Shown piece by piece: positions 28,622 through 36,852 of a stretch of DNA of 43,239 nt. Source of the stretch: Alphaproteobacteria bacterium. Its GTDB lineage: Bacteria > Pseudomonadota > Alphaproteobacteria > Micropepsales > Micropepsaceae. The position numbers and the translations under genes were made by a program. Each line of letters starts with the position of its first letter. Position 1 is the first letter of the stretch. Below the pieces are notes generated by a model that saw nothing but the letters and a program-made list of their open reading frames with translations, was not told where the DNA came from and did not search any database. The DNA lies in NCBI GenBank assembly GCA_947473475.1, contig CANJBZ010000033.1, positions 1 to 43,239 on the forward strand, given 5' to 3'.

Positions 28622-29188
28622 CTAAACGTGCATAATCTCCTGTTCCTTCGCGGTAAGGGCCGCGTCGATTTCATGCACGCTATCGTCCGTCATCTTTTGC
28701 AGCTCCTCGGCCAGCTTGCGGTGCTGGTCTTCGCCGATCGCATGATCTTTCTCCAGCCGCTTCAGATGATCCATCCCGTCCCGCCGCACGTTGCGCACGG
28801 CGACACGCGCCTGCTCCGCATATTTGTGTGCGAGTTTGGCCAATTCACGGCGGCGCTCTTCGTTGAGTTCGGGAATCGGAATGCGGATGAGCTGGCCGTC
28901 GAGTTGCGGATTAAGGCCCAGGCCGGCATCGCGAATGGCTTTGTCGGCGGGTTTGGCCAGTGTCTTGTCCCAGACCTGAACCGTCAAAAGACGCGGCTCC
29001 GGCGCGTTCACGGTGCCCACCTGCGAAAGCGGCATGGTGCTGCCATAGGCCTCGACCATGACCGGGTCGAGAATCGTCGTATTGGCGCGCCCTGTCCTCA
29101 GCCCTGAGAACTCGTGCTTGACCGTGGCGACAGCGCCCTTCATTCGGCGCCGCATGTCTTCTTTATCGAATGGTGGCAATTGAGCCAT
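28622..29188 (-). CDS. frr: Ribosome recycling factor
   Basis: 188 residues, standard size (E. coli 185). It splits the post-termination ribosome together with EF-G. The long three-helix bundle is visible from the repeated charged helices ([20 protein letters not shown] at the start, [20 protein letters not shown] near 140-160), and the small domain II lies at about 31-105 ([40 protein letters not shown]). GGGAGATT precedes the ATG. It is in the usual order between pyrH and uppS. Confidence 0.96.
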   Translation of the reverse strand: MAQLPPFDKEDMRRRMKGAVATVKHEFSGLRTGRANTTILDPVMVEAYGSTMPLSQVGTVNAPEPRLLTVQVWDKTLAKPADKAIRDAGLGLNPQLDGQLIRIPIPELNEERRRELAKLAHKYAEQARVAVRNVRRDGMDHLKRLEKDHAIGEDQHRKLAEELQKMTDDSVHEIDAALTAKEQEIMHV

Positions 29189-29239
29189 TTCTGAATCTCC
29201 CTCGAAGCGGTTAAACCAGCCGCCGCGCCCGCAATCTCA

Positions 29240-29962
29240 TTACCGGTCGGCGATAACCGTACAACGTCCCTCGCCCTTCAAAACCGCCGCCAAATTTCCC
29301 TTTTCGTGAATGGAGAAGACGACGATCGGAATTGCGTTCTCGCGCGAGAGCGAAATGGCCGAGGCGTCCATCACCTTCAAATCACGCGATAATACCTCAT
29401 GATAGGTAAGAAAATCATAGCGTTCGGCGTTTTTCACCCGCTTGGGGTCATCGCTATAGACCCCATCCACCTGTGTCGCCTTAAGCATCGCGTCGCAGCT
29501 CATTTCGGCAGCCCTCAGCGCCGCAGCTGTATCCGTGGTGAAGAAAGGATTACCGGTACCGGCGGCGAAGATGACCACGCGGCCTTTCTCCATATGCCGG
29601 ATCGCCTTGCGCCGGATGTATGGCTCACTCACGGACATCATGGGTATAGCGGACTGCACGCGCGTGGGCAGCCCTGCCCGCTCCAGCGCAGCCTGCATGG
29701 CGAGCGCGTTCATGACCGTCGCCAGCATGCCCATGTAATCGGCTGTCGCGCGATCGATACCAGCCGCAGCGCCAGAGAGGCCCCGGAAAATGTTGCCCCC
29801 GCCGATCACGACGCAGACCTGACAACCCGATTCGGCCGCCGCTTTGATATCGGAGGCGATGCGCTCCACCGTGGAGACGTCGATACCATATTGCTGGGAC
29901 CCCATCAGCGCCTCGCCGGAGAGCTTCAGAAGAACCCGGCGGTATTTCGGGGCGGCGGCCAT
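29240..29962 (-). CDS. pyrH: UMP kinase
   Basis: 240 residues, normal length. The bacterial hexameric UMP kinase phosphorylates UMP to UDP, and UDP feeds nucleotide and UDP-sugar pools used by the lipid A genes. Motifs are [13 protein letters not shown] (phosphate loop), [47 protein letters not shown], and [26 protein letters not shown] before the ATG is a strong ribosome site. The tsf terminator lies upstream, so pyrH probably has its own promoter within 29963-30087, though I could not define it. Confidence 0.96.
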   Translation of the reverse strand: MAAAPKYRRVLLKLSGEALMGSQQYGIDVSTVERIASDIKAAAESGCQVCVVIGGGNIFRGLSGAAAGIDRATADYMGMLATVMNALAMQAALERAGLPTRVQSAIPMMSVSEPYIRRKAIRHMEKGRVVIFAAGTGNPFFTTDTAAALRAAEMSCDAMLKATQVDGVYSDDPKRVKNAERYDFLTYHEVLSRDLKVMDASAISLSRENAIPIVVFSIHEKGNLAAVLKGEGRCTVIADR

Positions 29963-30087
29963 GAAAACTCCTTACGGGCAGGCAGATGGGTAAACGAAGG
30001 TAACCTATCCTTCGGTGAACAAAAGGCCGAAGGCTATTAATACTTTGCCTTGGGGAGAGGCCCCCGGTCAAAGCAAGCGTCAGACAC

Positions 30088-30119
30088 GCAAAAGCCGGCC
30101 TTGAGAGGCCGGCTTTTGC
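30088..30119 (-). terminator. Rho-independent terminator after tsf
   Basis: GCAAAAGCCGGCC (30088-30100) and its perfect complement GGCCGGCTTTTGC (30107-30119) enclose a six-base loop. On the minus strand this is a GC-rich stem ending in TTTT within the stem foot, 16 bases after the tsf stop. It separates rpsB-tsf from pyrH. Confidence 0.85.
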
Positions 30120-30134
30120 ACAATCCAAGACAAA

Positions 30135-31058
30135 TCAGATGCCCGCGGTCGCTTTGACTTCGGCGGCGAAGTCCGTCACCGGCTTGTCGATGCCCTCGCC
30201 CACGGCGAACCGCACGAAACCCGCGACCGCCACCGGTGCGCCCATATCTTTGGCAGCATTCTCAACCACTTTGCCGACCTGAGTCTCGCCATCGACGACG
30301 AACACCTGCTGCAGCAGAACCGATTCTTCGTAGAACTTCCGCAGCCGGCCTTCGATCATCTTTTCGATGACGTTTTCGGGTTTGCCCGACTCGCGCGCCT
30401 GATCGGCGTAGATCGCCCGCTCACGCGCGACCACATCGGACGGAATCGATTCGACATTCAGCGCAATCGGATTGGCCGCCGCGACATGCATCGCGATCTG
30501 CTTGCCCAGCGCCGCCAGCTTGCCGGCATCGCCGGTGGATTGCAGCGCCACCAGCACACCGATCTTGCCCAAATCAGGCGCAACCGCATTGTGTACGTAA
30601 GAGACGACCACGCCCGGCTCCACCGACAGAGCCGCGGAGCGGCGAACCGACATATTCTCGCCGATCTTGCCGACGAGCGCCGACAGCACTTCAGCCGTCG
30701 TCCCGCCGCCCTCGAAGGCCGATTCAAGCAGACGCTCGAGGTCGCCTTCGGTGGCCCAAGCCCGCTGCGCCGCTTTGCGGACGAAATTCTGGAATTCATC
30801 GCCGCGGGCGACGAAATCGGTTTCGGAATTCACCTCCACGACCGCGCCACGGCCGCCTTGGGTGGAAATGCCGATCAAGCCGTCAGCCGCAATGCGGCCG
30901 GCCTTCTTGGCGGCTTTCGCAAGGCCTTTCTTGCGCAGCCAATCGACCGCCGCTTCCACATCGCCCCCCGTCTCGGCGAGCGCGCCTTTGCAATCCATCA
31001 TGCCTGCGCCCGTTTTGTCGCGCAGGTCTTTCACCATACCGGCAGTAATGTTCGTCAT
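30135..31058 (-). CDS. tsf: Elongation factor Ts
   Basis: 307 residues from ATG at 31058, with GAAAGGAA before it. An in-frame upstream start adds seven residues not found in the family. EF-Ts recycles EF-Tu-GDP to GTP. The N-terminal UBA-like domain (MVKDLRDKTGAGMMDCKGAL) and the diagnostic AVDWLRKKGLAKAAKKAGR are present. SETDFVARGDEF is the EF-Tu contact motif (TDFV), followed by the dimer and C-terminal modules. It lies 48 bases after rpsB and ends at a strong terminator, the classic two-gene unit. Confidence 0.97.
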   Translation of the reverse strand: MTNITAGMVKDLRDKTGAGMMDCKGALAETGGDVEAAVDWLRKKGLAKAAKKAGRIAADGLIGISTQGGRGAVVEVNSETDFVARGDEFQNFVRKAAQRAWATEGDLERLLESAFEGGGTTAEVLSALVGKIGENMSVRRSAALSVEPGVVVSYVHNAVAPDLGKIGVLVALQSTGDAGKLAALGKQIAMHVAAANPIALNVESIPSDVVARERAIYADQARESGKPENVIEKMIEGRLRKFYEESVLLQQVFVVDGETQVGKVVENAAKDMGAPVAVAGFVRFAVGEGIDKPVTDFAAEVKATAGI

Positions 31059-31106
31059 CGGAGTTTCCTTTCGCCCCAAATACCAAGCTTCAAAAGGCGC
31101 GAAAAT

Positions 31107-31889
31107 TCAGCCCAGCGGGCTGGCTTCCACGACTTCCGGAGCGGCGGGCGCGATAGCGATGTTTTCCGCCTCGCCAATGTCAATGCCGGAAGCGGCCTGG
31201 CCTTGGGAGAGCCCGTCGATGACCGCGCGTGCAACCAGATCACAGTAGAGTGCAATGGCGCGAGCAGCGTCGTCATTGCCGGGGATCGGATAGGCGATGC
31301 CGTCGGGATCGGAATTCGAATCCAGAATTGCCGCGACCGGAATATCAAGCTTGCGTGCTTCCGCCACCGCGATGGATTCCTTGTTCGTGTCGATCACGAA
31401 CAGCATGCTGGGCAAGCCGCCCATATCCTTAATGCCGCCGAGCGAGCGTTCGAGCTTGTCGCGCTCGCGCATCATCTGCAGCAATTCTTTTTTGGTCAGA
31501 CCCGAGGTATGCGCGGCGCCGAGCGTTTCTTCCAAGCTCCGAAGCCGCCGGATCGAGTTGGAAATCGTCTGCCAGTTGGTGAGCGTGCCGCCCAGCCAGC
31601 GATGGTTGACGAAATATTGGGCGCAGCGTTTGGCCGCTGCGGCAACCGGGTCGGACGCCTGGCGCTTGGTGCCGACGAACAGAACACGTCCGCCGCCCGC
31701 CACGACATCGCGCATCGTAACCAGCGCCTGGTGCAGCAGCGGAACGGTCTGCGTAAGGTCCATGATATGGATGTCGTTACGCGCGCCAAAGATATAGCGC
31801 CCCATCTTGGGGTTCCAACGTTGCGTGCGGTGACCGAAGTGGGCGCCCGACTCTAAAAGCTGGCGCAAATTTAAATCCGGCAATGCCAT
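31107..31889 (-). CDS. rpsB: 30S ribosomal protein S2
   Basis: 260 residues from ATG at 31889 (TAGGAGCATAAGA before it). The longer in-frame version adds 29 unrelated residues. S2 binds the 30S head late in assembly. Signature stretches are [61 protein letters not shown], and [20 protein letters not shown]. The tail ([18 protein letters not shown]) is acidic and Ala/Pro-rich, as often in alphaproteobacteria. In E. coli, S2 controls its own and tsf expression through the leader. A leader of about 115 bases exists here too. Confidence 0.97.
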   Translation of the reverse strand: MALPDLNLRQLLESGAHFGHRTQRWNPKMGRYIFGARNDIHIMDLTQTVPLLHQALVTMRDVVAGGGRVLFVGTKRQASDPVAAAAKRCAQYFVNHRWLGGTLTNWQTISNSIRRLRSLEETLGAAHTSGLTKKELLQMMRERDKLERSLGGIKDMGGLPSMLFVIDTNKESIAVAEARKLDIPVAAILDSNSDPDGIAYPIPGNDDAARAIALYCDLVARAVIDGLSQGQAASGIDIGEAENIAIAPAAPEVVEASPLG

Positions 31890-32009
31890 TCTTATGCTCC
31901 TATTTTCCGGTTCAGCCTGGCGCGGGGGTGATCCGAAAGGATTTCTCCTGACGAACACCGGAAGGGCTCCAACCATGGAAGGCCCGGCCCCGCGTGCGGG
32001 ATGGCGCGG

Positions 32010-32038
32010 CTTATAGGTACTTCGGGCAGCTTGCGCAA
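32010..32038 (-). promoter_or_regulatory. Probable sigma-70 promoter for rpsB-tsf
   Basis: On the minus strand TTGCGC (32033-32038), a 17-base spacer and TATAAG (32010-32015) form a promoter of standard geometry. Transcription would start near 32003 and give a leader of about 114 bases before rpsB, long enough for ribosomal-protein feedback. The -35 is a weak match, the -10 a good one. Confidence 0.6.
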
Positions 32039-32087
32039 GCGGGCCCGCTTGCGGCCCATGCGCCGCAGGCGATCACTCTATTTTCAG

Positions 32088-32093
32088 TATAAT
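32088..32093 (+). promoter_or_regulatory. Possible -10 element for the first DUF5916 gene
   Basis: A perfect TATAAT stands at 32088-32093 in an A/T-rich stretch of an otherwise GC-rich region, 90 bases before the ATG at 32184. No good -35 is seen 16-18 bases upstream, so the promoter may rely on an activator. A 12-base palindrome AGGGCATGCCCT (32144-32155) lies between it and the gene. Confidence 0.35.
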
Positions 32094-32170
32094 TTTCGTA
32101 AGGTTCACCCTATATCCCGTGCCAGCGAAATTCTGTGGTGCGGAGGGCATGCCCTTCGCATTTGGGGGCG

Positions 32171-32223
32171 TTAGCCGAACGAAATGCTGCGATTTGTGTC
32201 CGCGCTGTCCGGCGTTCGGCTAA
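32171..32223 (+). promoter_or_regulatory. Inverted repeat enclosing the start codon (possible translational hairpin)
   Basis: TTAGCCGAACG (32171-32181) is perfectly complementary to CGTTCGGCTAA (32213-32223). The 31-base loop holds the ATG at 32184-32186. In mRNA the stem would tie up the region where a ribosome binds, and no strong Shine-Dalgarno is seen outside it. It could equally be a DNA-binding site. Confidence 0.5.
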
Positions 32224-34442
32224 GGGGTATTCTGTGTGCCGCACTCGCCGGGGCCGCAGCCCTTGCCATGGCCGCACCTGCCATGGCGGCGGAAGTTCCC
32301 CAGCCACAACCCCATCCACAGCGCGATTTCTCGACGTACCAGCCCTCTGCCAAGGCGACGCGTATCCAGGCCGGCGAAGCCCCAAGCATTGACGGGGACC
32401 TGAGCGATCCGGTCTGGCAGAAGGCCCAAGCGATCGACGAGTTCTACCAACTCGATCCCGGCACCGGCGAGCCAGGCACAGAACCGACCGTTGTTCGCTT
32501 CCTCTATGACGAGAACAATCTCTACGTATCTATCTACGCCTATGACAGCCAGCCGGACCTTCTGGTCGCGCGCAACAAAAGTCGCGACGGCAATCTCGGT
32601 GTCGACGACACGGTGCGCATCTATCTCGATCCGCAGAACACGCGGCGCAATTCCTATTATTTCGAAATGAACGCGCTGGGCGCGCGTGTCGATGCGCTGA
32701 TCCAGAACAACAGCGACTACATCAAGGAATGGAACACGATCTGGAGCGGTCGCGCCATGAAGACCGAGAACGGTTTCTCGGTCGAGATGGCCATTCCGTT
32801 CCGCGATCTTGCGTTCGACCCGGCAAAACCCGACTGGGTACTGGAGATTTCGCGCAATATCCGCCGCAAGGGCGAGCGTCTGCGCTGGACGTCTATCGCC
32901 GCGGCAACAACCTTTTTCGACATCAGCAATTCCGGCACGCTGATGGGCATTGAGGGCGTGAACACCGGTCTTGGGCTTGATGTTCAGCTTTTCGGTTCGG
33001 CACGGTATCGCTTCGATTGGCAGCAGCCCAAGCGCGAAATCACCAGTCTGCGCGCCAGCGGCAACGCGTTTTATAAGATTACGCCGCTTCTGACCGGCAC
33101 GCTGACGGTCAATCCGGATTTCTCCGACGCCCCGCTCGACCTGCTGCAGGTCAACACCACACGCTTCAACCTGTTCCAACCGGAAACGCGCAACTTCTTT
33201 CTGCAGGATGTTTCGACGTTTGAATTCGGCGGCCGCGGCTATTCGTCGACTTTCAACTATTATTATCCGCAAGATAATGCGCGGCCGTTCTTTTCACGCA
33301 ATATCGGCTTGGCCAATGGGCTTCCCGTCAGCATCGTATCGGGCGGAAAATTGTCCGGCGAATATGGCGGCTTCGGCGTCGGCGCACTGTCCGTCCTCAC
33401 CAACGGCACAGGGCTGACCAAACATAACCAAGTGCTCTCGGTCATGCGTGTGACGCGCCCCATGGGAGAATCGAAAGCCGGATTCATTTTTACCAACGGC
33501 GATCCAACCGGTATCAGCAAGAACAGCGTTGCCGGCGTGGATTACCAGTTCCGCAACTCCGATTTCTTTCCCGGAAAAATTCTGCAGTCGGATTATTTCT
33601 ATCAGCGCAGTTTCTCCGACAAGCGTGGCGATGACGACACGTTTGGCTGGGCCCTTACCTATCCGAACGAACCCTGGAGTCTGGAATCCCACAATAAACA
33701 GGTGGGAACGAATTTTTACCCGGCGTTGGGTTTCGTCAATCGCACGGGCATCCGGCAATATGACGGCAAGTGGATGTATCGCCGTCGCGACCTCGGGTAT
33801 CGCTGGGTCGATCTCAACACGACCTGGTACGTGGTCACCGGCCTCGACAACCGGATTCAATCGCGTGAAAACGGCATCCTCGCCGGTTTAAGCCTGCGCT
33901 CGACCGACGAAATGTATATGCGGATCGTCAACAGCTTCGAGGCGGTCCCAGCCACGTTCAAGATAGCGGGGCGTGTGCCGGTGCTCCCAGGCCGCTACAC
34001 CTGGACGAATATCAATCCGACATTCAAGACCAACGAGGCGTTTCCGATCTCGTTCAAGGGCGATATCCAGTGCTGCAGCTTCTACAACGGTGACTTCTTC
34101 CGTTTCGATTTGCAGACGGACTGGCGCGTCAGCACGTTTCTGCAAATCCTGCCGAAATATACATTCACGCACGTCTATCTGCCAACGGGGCGCATCAACA
34201 TTCATCAGCTCTCGACCGATTTCCGGATCAACTTCACGCCTGACATGCAGGTCTTTGCGCAAATTCAATTCGACAATATCAGCCAGAGGCTGGCCCTGTC
34301 GTTCCGGTACAGTTGGGAATATGAGCCCGGCCAGGAATTGTTCGCCTCCATCGGCCAATCCGCCGTGATCCCGGGCGAGCCCACGTTCCAACCGCAATCG
34401 ACCCAGGCCACCGTCCGGCTTGGTCACACCTTCCGGTTTTAA
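32184..34442 (+). CDS. DUF5916 outer-membrane barrel protein with N-terminal CBM9-like domain (copy 1)
   Basis: 752 residues. A signal peptide ends near AMAAE (about residue 36). Residues about 60-230 match the CBM9-like fold that opens DUF5916 proteins (EAPSIDGDLSDPVWQKA, LYDENNLYVSIYAYDS, DDTVRIYLDPQNTRRNSYYF, GFSVEMAIPFRDLAF). The DUF5916 region follows, with TLTVNPDFSDAPLDLLQVNT and FQPETRNFFLQDVSTFEFGG, then alternating strands to a terminal RLGHTFRF. The final phenylalanine is the sign of an outer-membrane barrel assembled by BamA. A CCSFYNG motif near residue 632 is shared with the next gene. Members are often annotated as carbohydrate-binding, but the ligand is not known. The start sits in a hairpin loop with a weak Shine-Dalgarno. 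Confidence 0.85.
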   Translation: MLRFVSALSGVRLRGILCAALAGAAALAMAAPAMAAEVPQPQPHPQRDFSTYQPSAKATRIQAGEAPSIDGDLSDPVWQKAQAIDEFYQLDPGTGEPGTEPTVVRFLYDENNLYVSIYAYDSQPDLLVARNKSRDGNLGVDDTVRIYLDPQNTRRNSYYFEMNALGARVDALIQNNSDYIKEWNTIWSGRAMKTENGFSVEMAIPFRDLAFDPAKPDWVLEISRNIRRKGERLRWTSIAAATTFFDISNSGTLMGIEGVNTGLGLDVQLFGSARYRFDWQQPKREITSLRASGNAFYKITPLLTGTLTVNPDFSDAPLDLLQVNTTRFNLFQPETRNFFLQDVSTFEFGGRGYSSTFNYYYPQDNARPFFSRNIGLANGLPVSIVSGGKLSGEYGGFGVGALSVLTNGTGLTKHNQVLSVMRVTRPMGESKAGFIFTNGDPTGISKNSVAGVDYQFRNSDFFPGKILQSDYFYQRSFSDKRGDDDTFGWALTYPNEPWSLESHNKQVGTNFYPALGFVNRTGIRQYDGKWMYRRRDLGYRWVDLNTTWYVVTGLDNRIQSRENGILAGLSLRSTDEMYMRIVNSFEAVPATFKIAGRVPVLPGRYTWTNINPTFKTNEAFPISFKGDIQCCSFYNGDFFRFDLQTDWRVSTFLQILPKYTFTHVYLPTGRINIHQLSTDFRINFTPDMQVFAQIQFDNISQRLALSFRYSWEYEPGQELFASIGQSAVIPGEPTFQPQSTQATVRLGHTFRF

Positions 34443-34531
34443 TTCGCGCCCCGGTTGAGAAGTCCGCGCCTATACGCAATTGAGCGATTTGCTGCTGCCT
34501 AACAATCAGGCATAGTAGATCTACAAAAAAA

Positions 34532-34549
34532 GGACGGGTTATTCCGTCC
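34532..34549 (+). promoter_or_regulatory. Hairpin just before the ribosome site of the second DUF5916 gene
   Basis: GGACGG (34532-34537) and CCGTCC (34544-34549) pair with a six-base loop after a run of seven A (34524-34530 region). It ends directly before GGGGGAAACG and the TTG start at 34561. It may tune translation, or be a remnant of a weak attenuator between the two paralogues. The rest of 34443-34531 shows nothing recognisable. Confidence 0.35.
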
Positions 34550-34560
34550 CGGGGGAAACG

Positions 34561-36795
34561 TTGTTTTTTCGCTTGGCCGCAAGAGACGCCTGCGCGGCGT
34601 CGCTTTTCGTTTTGTGTACCTATGCGACCTCGGTCGCCGCCGCCCAGCAACCAGCGCCGGGCGCGGCGCCACCTTTTGTGCGCCCGTCTCTCGCCGTCGC
34701 CCGCATCACCCCATCGGAAGCGCCAGCGATCGACGGCGATATATCGGACCCCGCCTGGGCCAAAGCCGCCATCATCGACAAATTCATCCAGAAATCGCCG
34801 ATTCCCTACAGTGAGCCGACTGAGAAAACCGTCGTCAAGATCATGTACGACGAGGATAATCTCTATATCGGCTTCTACGCTTATGACAGCAATCCCGACG
34901 CCATCATCGCCCGTTCCATGCAGCGCGATGGCCCTTTATACACGGCGGACTCTTTCGTCATTTTTCTCGATCCGAGCCTCAGCCGGCGTAATGCCTATTC
35001 CTTCGAACTCGGCGCATCAGGCGGCCGGCGCGATCAGCTTGAACTGAACAACACAACCGAGGCCACCGAATGGAACGCCATTTGGGCCGGCAAGGTTAAA
35101 CGCGTTGCCGATGGTTACACCGGCGAAATGGCGATCCCCTTCCGCAGCCTGTCCTACGATTCAAATCAAACGACCTGGGGTTTTGAACTTCGGCGCCGCA
35201 TTCGGCACAAGAATGAAAATGTCTTTTGGTCCAGCACCAATCCGGCGCTCGACTTCACGGACGTCAGCCAATCGGGCGATCTGACGGGCATTTCGGGTAT
35301 CAATCGCGGCATCGGACTCGACGTTCAGGTCTACGGCGCGCTTCGCTCCAAACATGATTGGCAGGTCAAAGGCGACGGGGCGGGAGTCAACTTCACGGCC
35401 GGTGGGAACGCCTTTTACAAGGTGACGCCCGCGCTCACCGACACGCTGACGGTCAATCCCGATTTTTCCGATGCGCCGCTCGACATAAGGCAAGTGAACA
35501 CGACGCGATTTTCGCTGTTCACGCCTGAAACGCGCGCTTTCTTTCTGCAGGATGTTTCGGCGTTTGAATTCGGCGGACGCAATTTCGGCCGCAATAATCA
35601 AGACCGCGTCTCCAATAACGGGCGGCCGTTTTTCTCACGCAATATTGGGCTGTCGCGCGGAACGCCTGTCAGCTTGATCGTCGGCGACAAACTGTCGGGT
35701 CAGTTCGCGGGGTTCGACGTAGGCGCGCTCAGCGTGCTCACCGACCGCACCCCGACCTCACCTGGACAAGTGCTATCGGTGCTCCGCATGACGCATCCCG
35801 TGCTGGAGGAATCCAAGCTCGGATTTATCGTCACCAATGGCGATCCCACGGGACTGACGCGCAACACGGTAGCGGGCGTCGATTTCCAGTACCGCGATTC
35901 CAATTTTCTGGGACGCTACATTCTTCAGTCGGACGCGCTTTACCAAAAGAGCTTCTCGAATACCGCCGGCGATGACGATTCGGCGGCGCTCTCCCTGAAC
36001 TTTCCCAACGAGCCTTGGGGGGGAGATTTCATCTTCAAGCAGATCGGAAAGAATTTCACGCCCGCCCTCGGTTTCGTCAACCGTACCGATATCCGGATCT
36101 ATGACGGAACGGTGTTCAATCTGAAACGCTATCGCAACAGCTTTCTGAACCAGCTCGACTACGGCACCGATTTCGATTTTGTCACCGGCCTGAACAACGC
36201 GTTGGAGTCGCGGTCGAACGATGTCTACGTTCATGCCCAGGCATTCAGCGGCGACGAAATCACCGCCAAGGTGGTGAACCTATACGAAAGCGTCCCAACG
36301 AAATTCTTCCTGCCCCGCAATGTGCCAGTCCAATCTGGCCGGTATAATTGGACCAATCTCGATGTGCGGTTTCGTTCCTTCGATGGGCGGCCTGTGCGCC
36401 TTGATTGGGAGGTTATGTGCTGCAGCTTTTACAACGGCCGGCAGATCTACAGCAAAATGCAGATCGCCTTCCGCCCGAACCGCTTTTTCGAATTCGTGCC
36501 GACCTGGGAAGCGACATTCATCCACACGCCAACCGGTAGCGTCGACATCCACATCCTATCGGTGGATTCCGTGGTGAATTTCATTCCCGACATGCAACTC
36601 GCGCTGCAAGCGCAGTTCGACAACATCAGCCGCGGCTTTGGTTTTTCAGCGCGCTATAGCTGGGAATACGAACCCGGCAATGAACTCTTCTTCGCTATCG
36701 GACACGCCGCCATCATTCCCGGCACGCGATTTGAGAGATTCCTGAACAAGACCACCCAGGCGACGCTACGGGCCGGCCACACCTTCCGGTTTTGA
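34561..36795 (+). CDS. DUF5916 outer-membrane barrel protein with N-terminal CBM9-like domain (copy 2)
   Basis: 744 residues from a TTG start at 34561. GGGGGAAA lies in front, and the signal peptide (LAARDACAASLFVLCTYATS) begins at once, while the next ATG is far inside the mature protein. Domain order is as in the preceding paralogue: CBM9-like at about 50-220 (EAPAIDGDISDPAWAKA, MYDEDNLYIGFYAYDS), the DUF5916 region (TLTVNPDFSDAPLDIRQVNT, FTPETRAFFLQDVSAFEFGG), a CCSFYNG motif near 620, and a barrel ending AGHTFRF. Tandem duplication is clear. The copies differ most in the extracellular-loop regions, which hints at different ligands. The 3' end faces the type I secretion genes across a 57-base gap. 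Confidence 0.83.
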   Translation: MFFRLAARDACAASLFVLCTYATSVAAAQQPAPGAAPPFVRPSLAVARITPSEAPAIDGDISDPAWAKAAIIDKFIQKSPIPYSEPTEKTVVKIMYDEDNLYIGFYAYDSNPDAIIARSMQRDGPLYTADSFVIFLDPSLSRRNAYSFELGASGGRRDQLELNNTTEATEWNAIWAGKVKRVADGYTGEMAIPFRSLSYDSNQTTWGFELRRRIRHKNENVFWSSTNPALDFTDVSQSGDLTGISGINRGIGLDVQVYGALRSKHDWQVKGDGAGVNFTAGGNAFYKVTPALTDTLTVNPDFSDAPLDIRQVNTTRFSLFTPETRAFFLQDVSAFEFGGRNFGRNNQDRVSNNGRPFFSRNIGLSRGTPVSLIVGDKLSGQFAGFDVGALSVLTDRTPTSPGQVLSVLRMTHPVLEESKLGFIVTNGDPTGLTRNTVAGVDFQYRDSNFLGRYILQSDALYQKSFSNTAGDDDSAALSLNFPNEPWGGDFIFKQIGKNFTPALGFVNRTDIRIYDGTVFNLKRYRNSFLNQLDYGTDFDFVTGLNNALESRSNDVYVHAQAFSGDEITAKVVNLYESVPTKFFLPRNVPVQSGRYNWTNLDVRFRSFDGRPVRLDWEVMCCSFYNGRQIYSKMQIAFRPNRFFEFVPTWEATFIHTPTGSVDIHILSVDSVVNFIPDMQLALQAQFDNISRGFGFSARYSWEYEPGNELFFAIGHAAIIPGTRFERFLNKTTQATLRAGHTFRF

Positions 36796-36852
36796 AGCCG
36801 TTCGGAATGAGCGGAATGATGTGTCTTACGTTGGCCGGTCTCCCTGCCCGGT

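Noticed and set aside
30486-31856. 456-codon open frame antisense to tsf and rpsB
   Set aside because: It spans two certain genes and the gap between them, and has no family resemblance.
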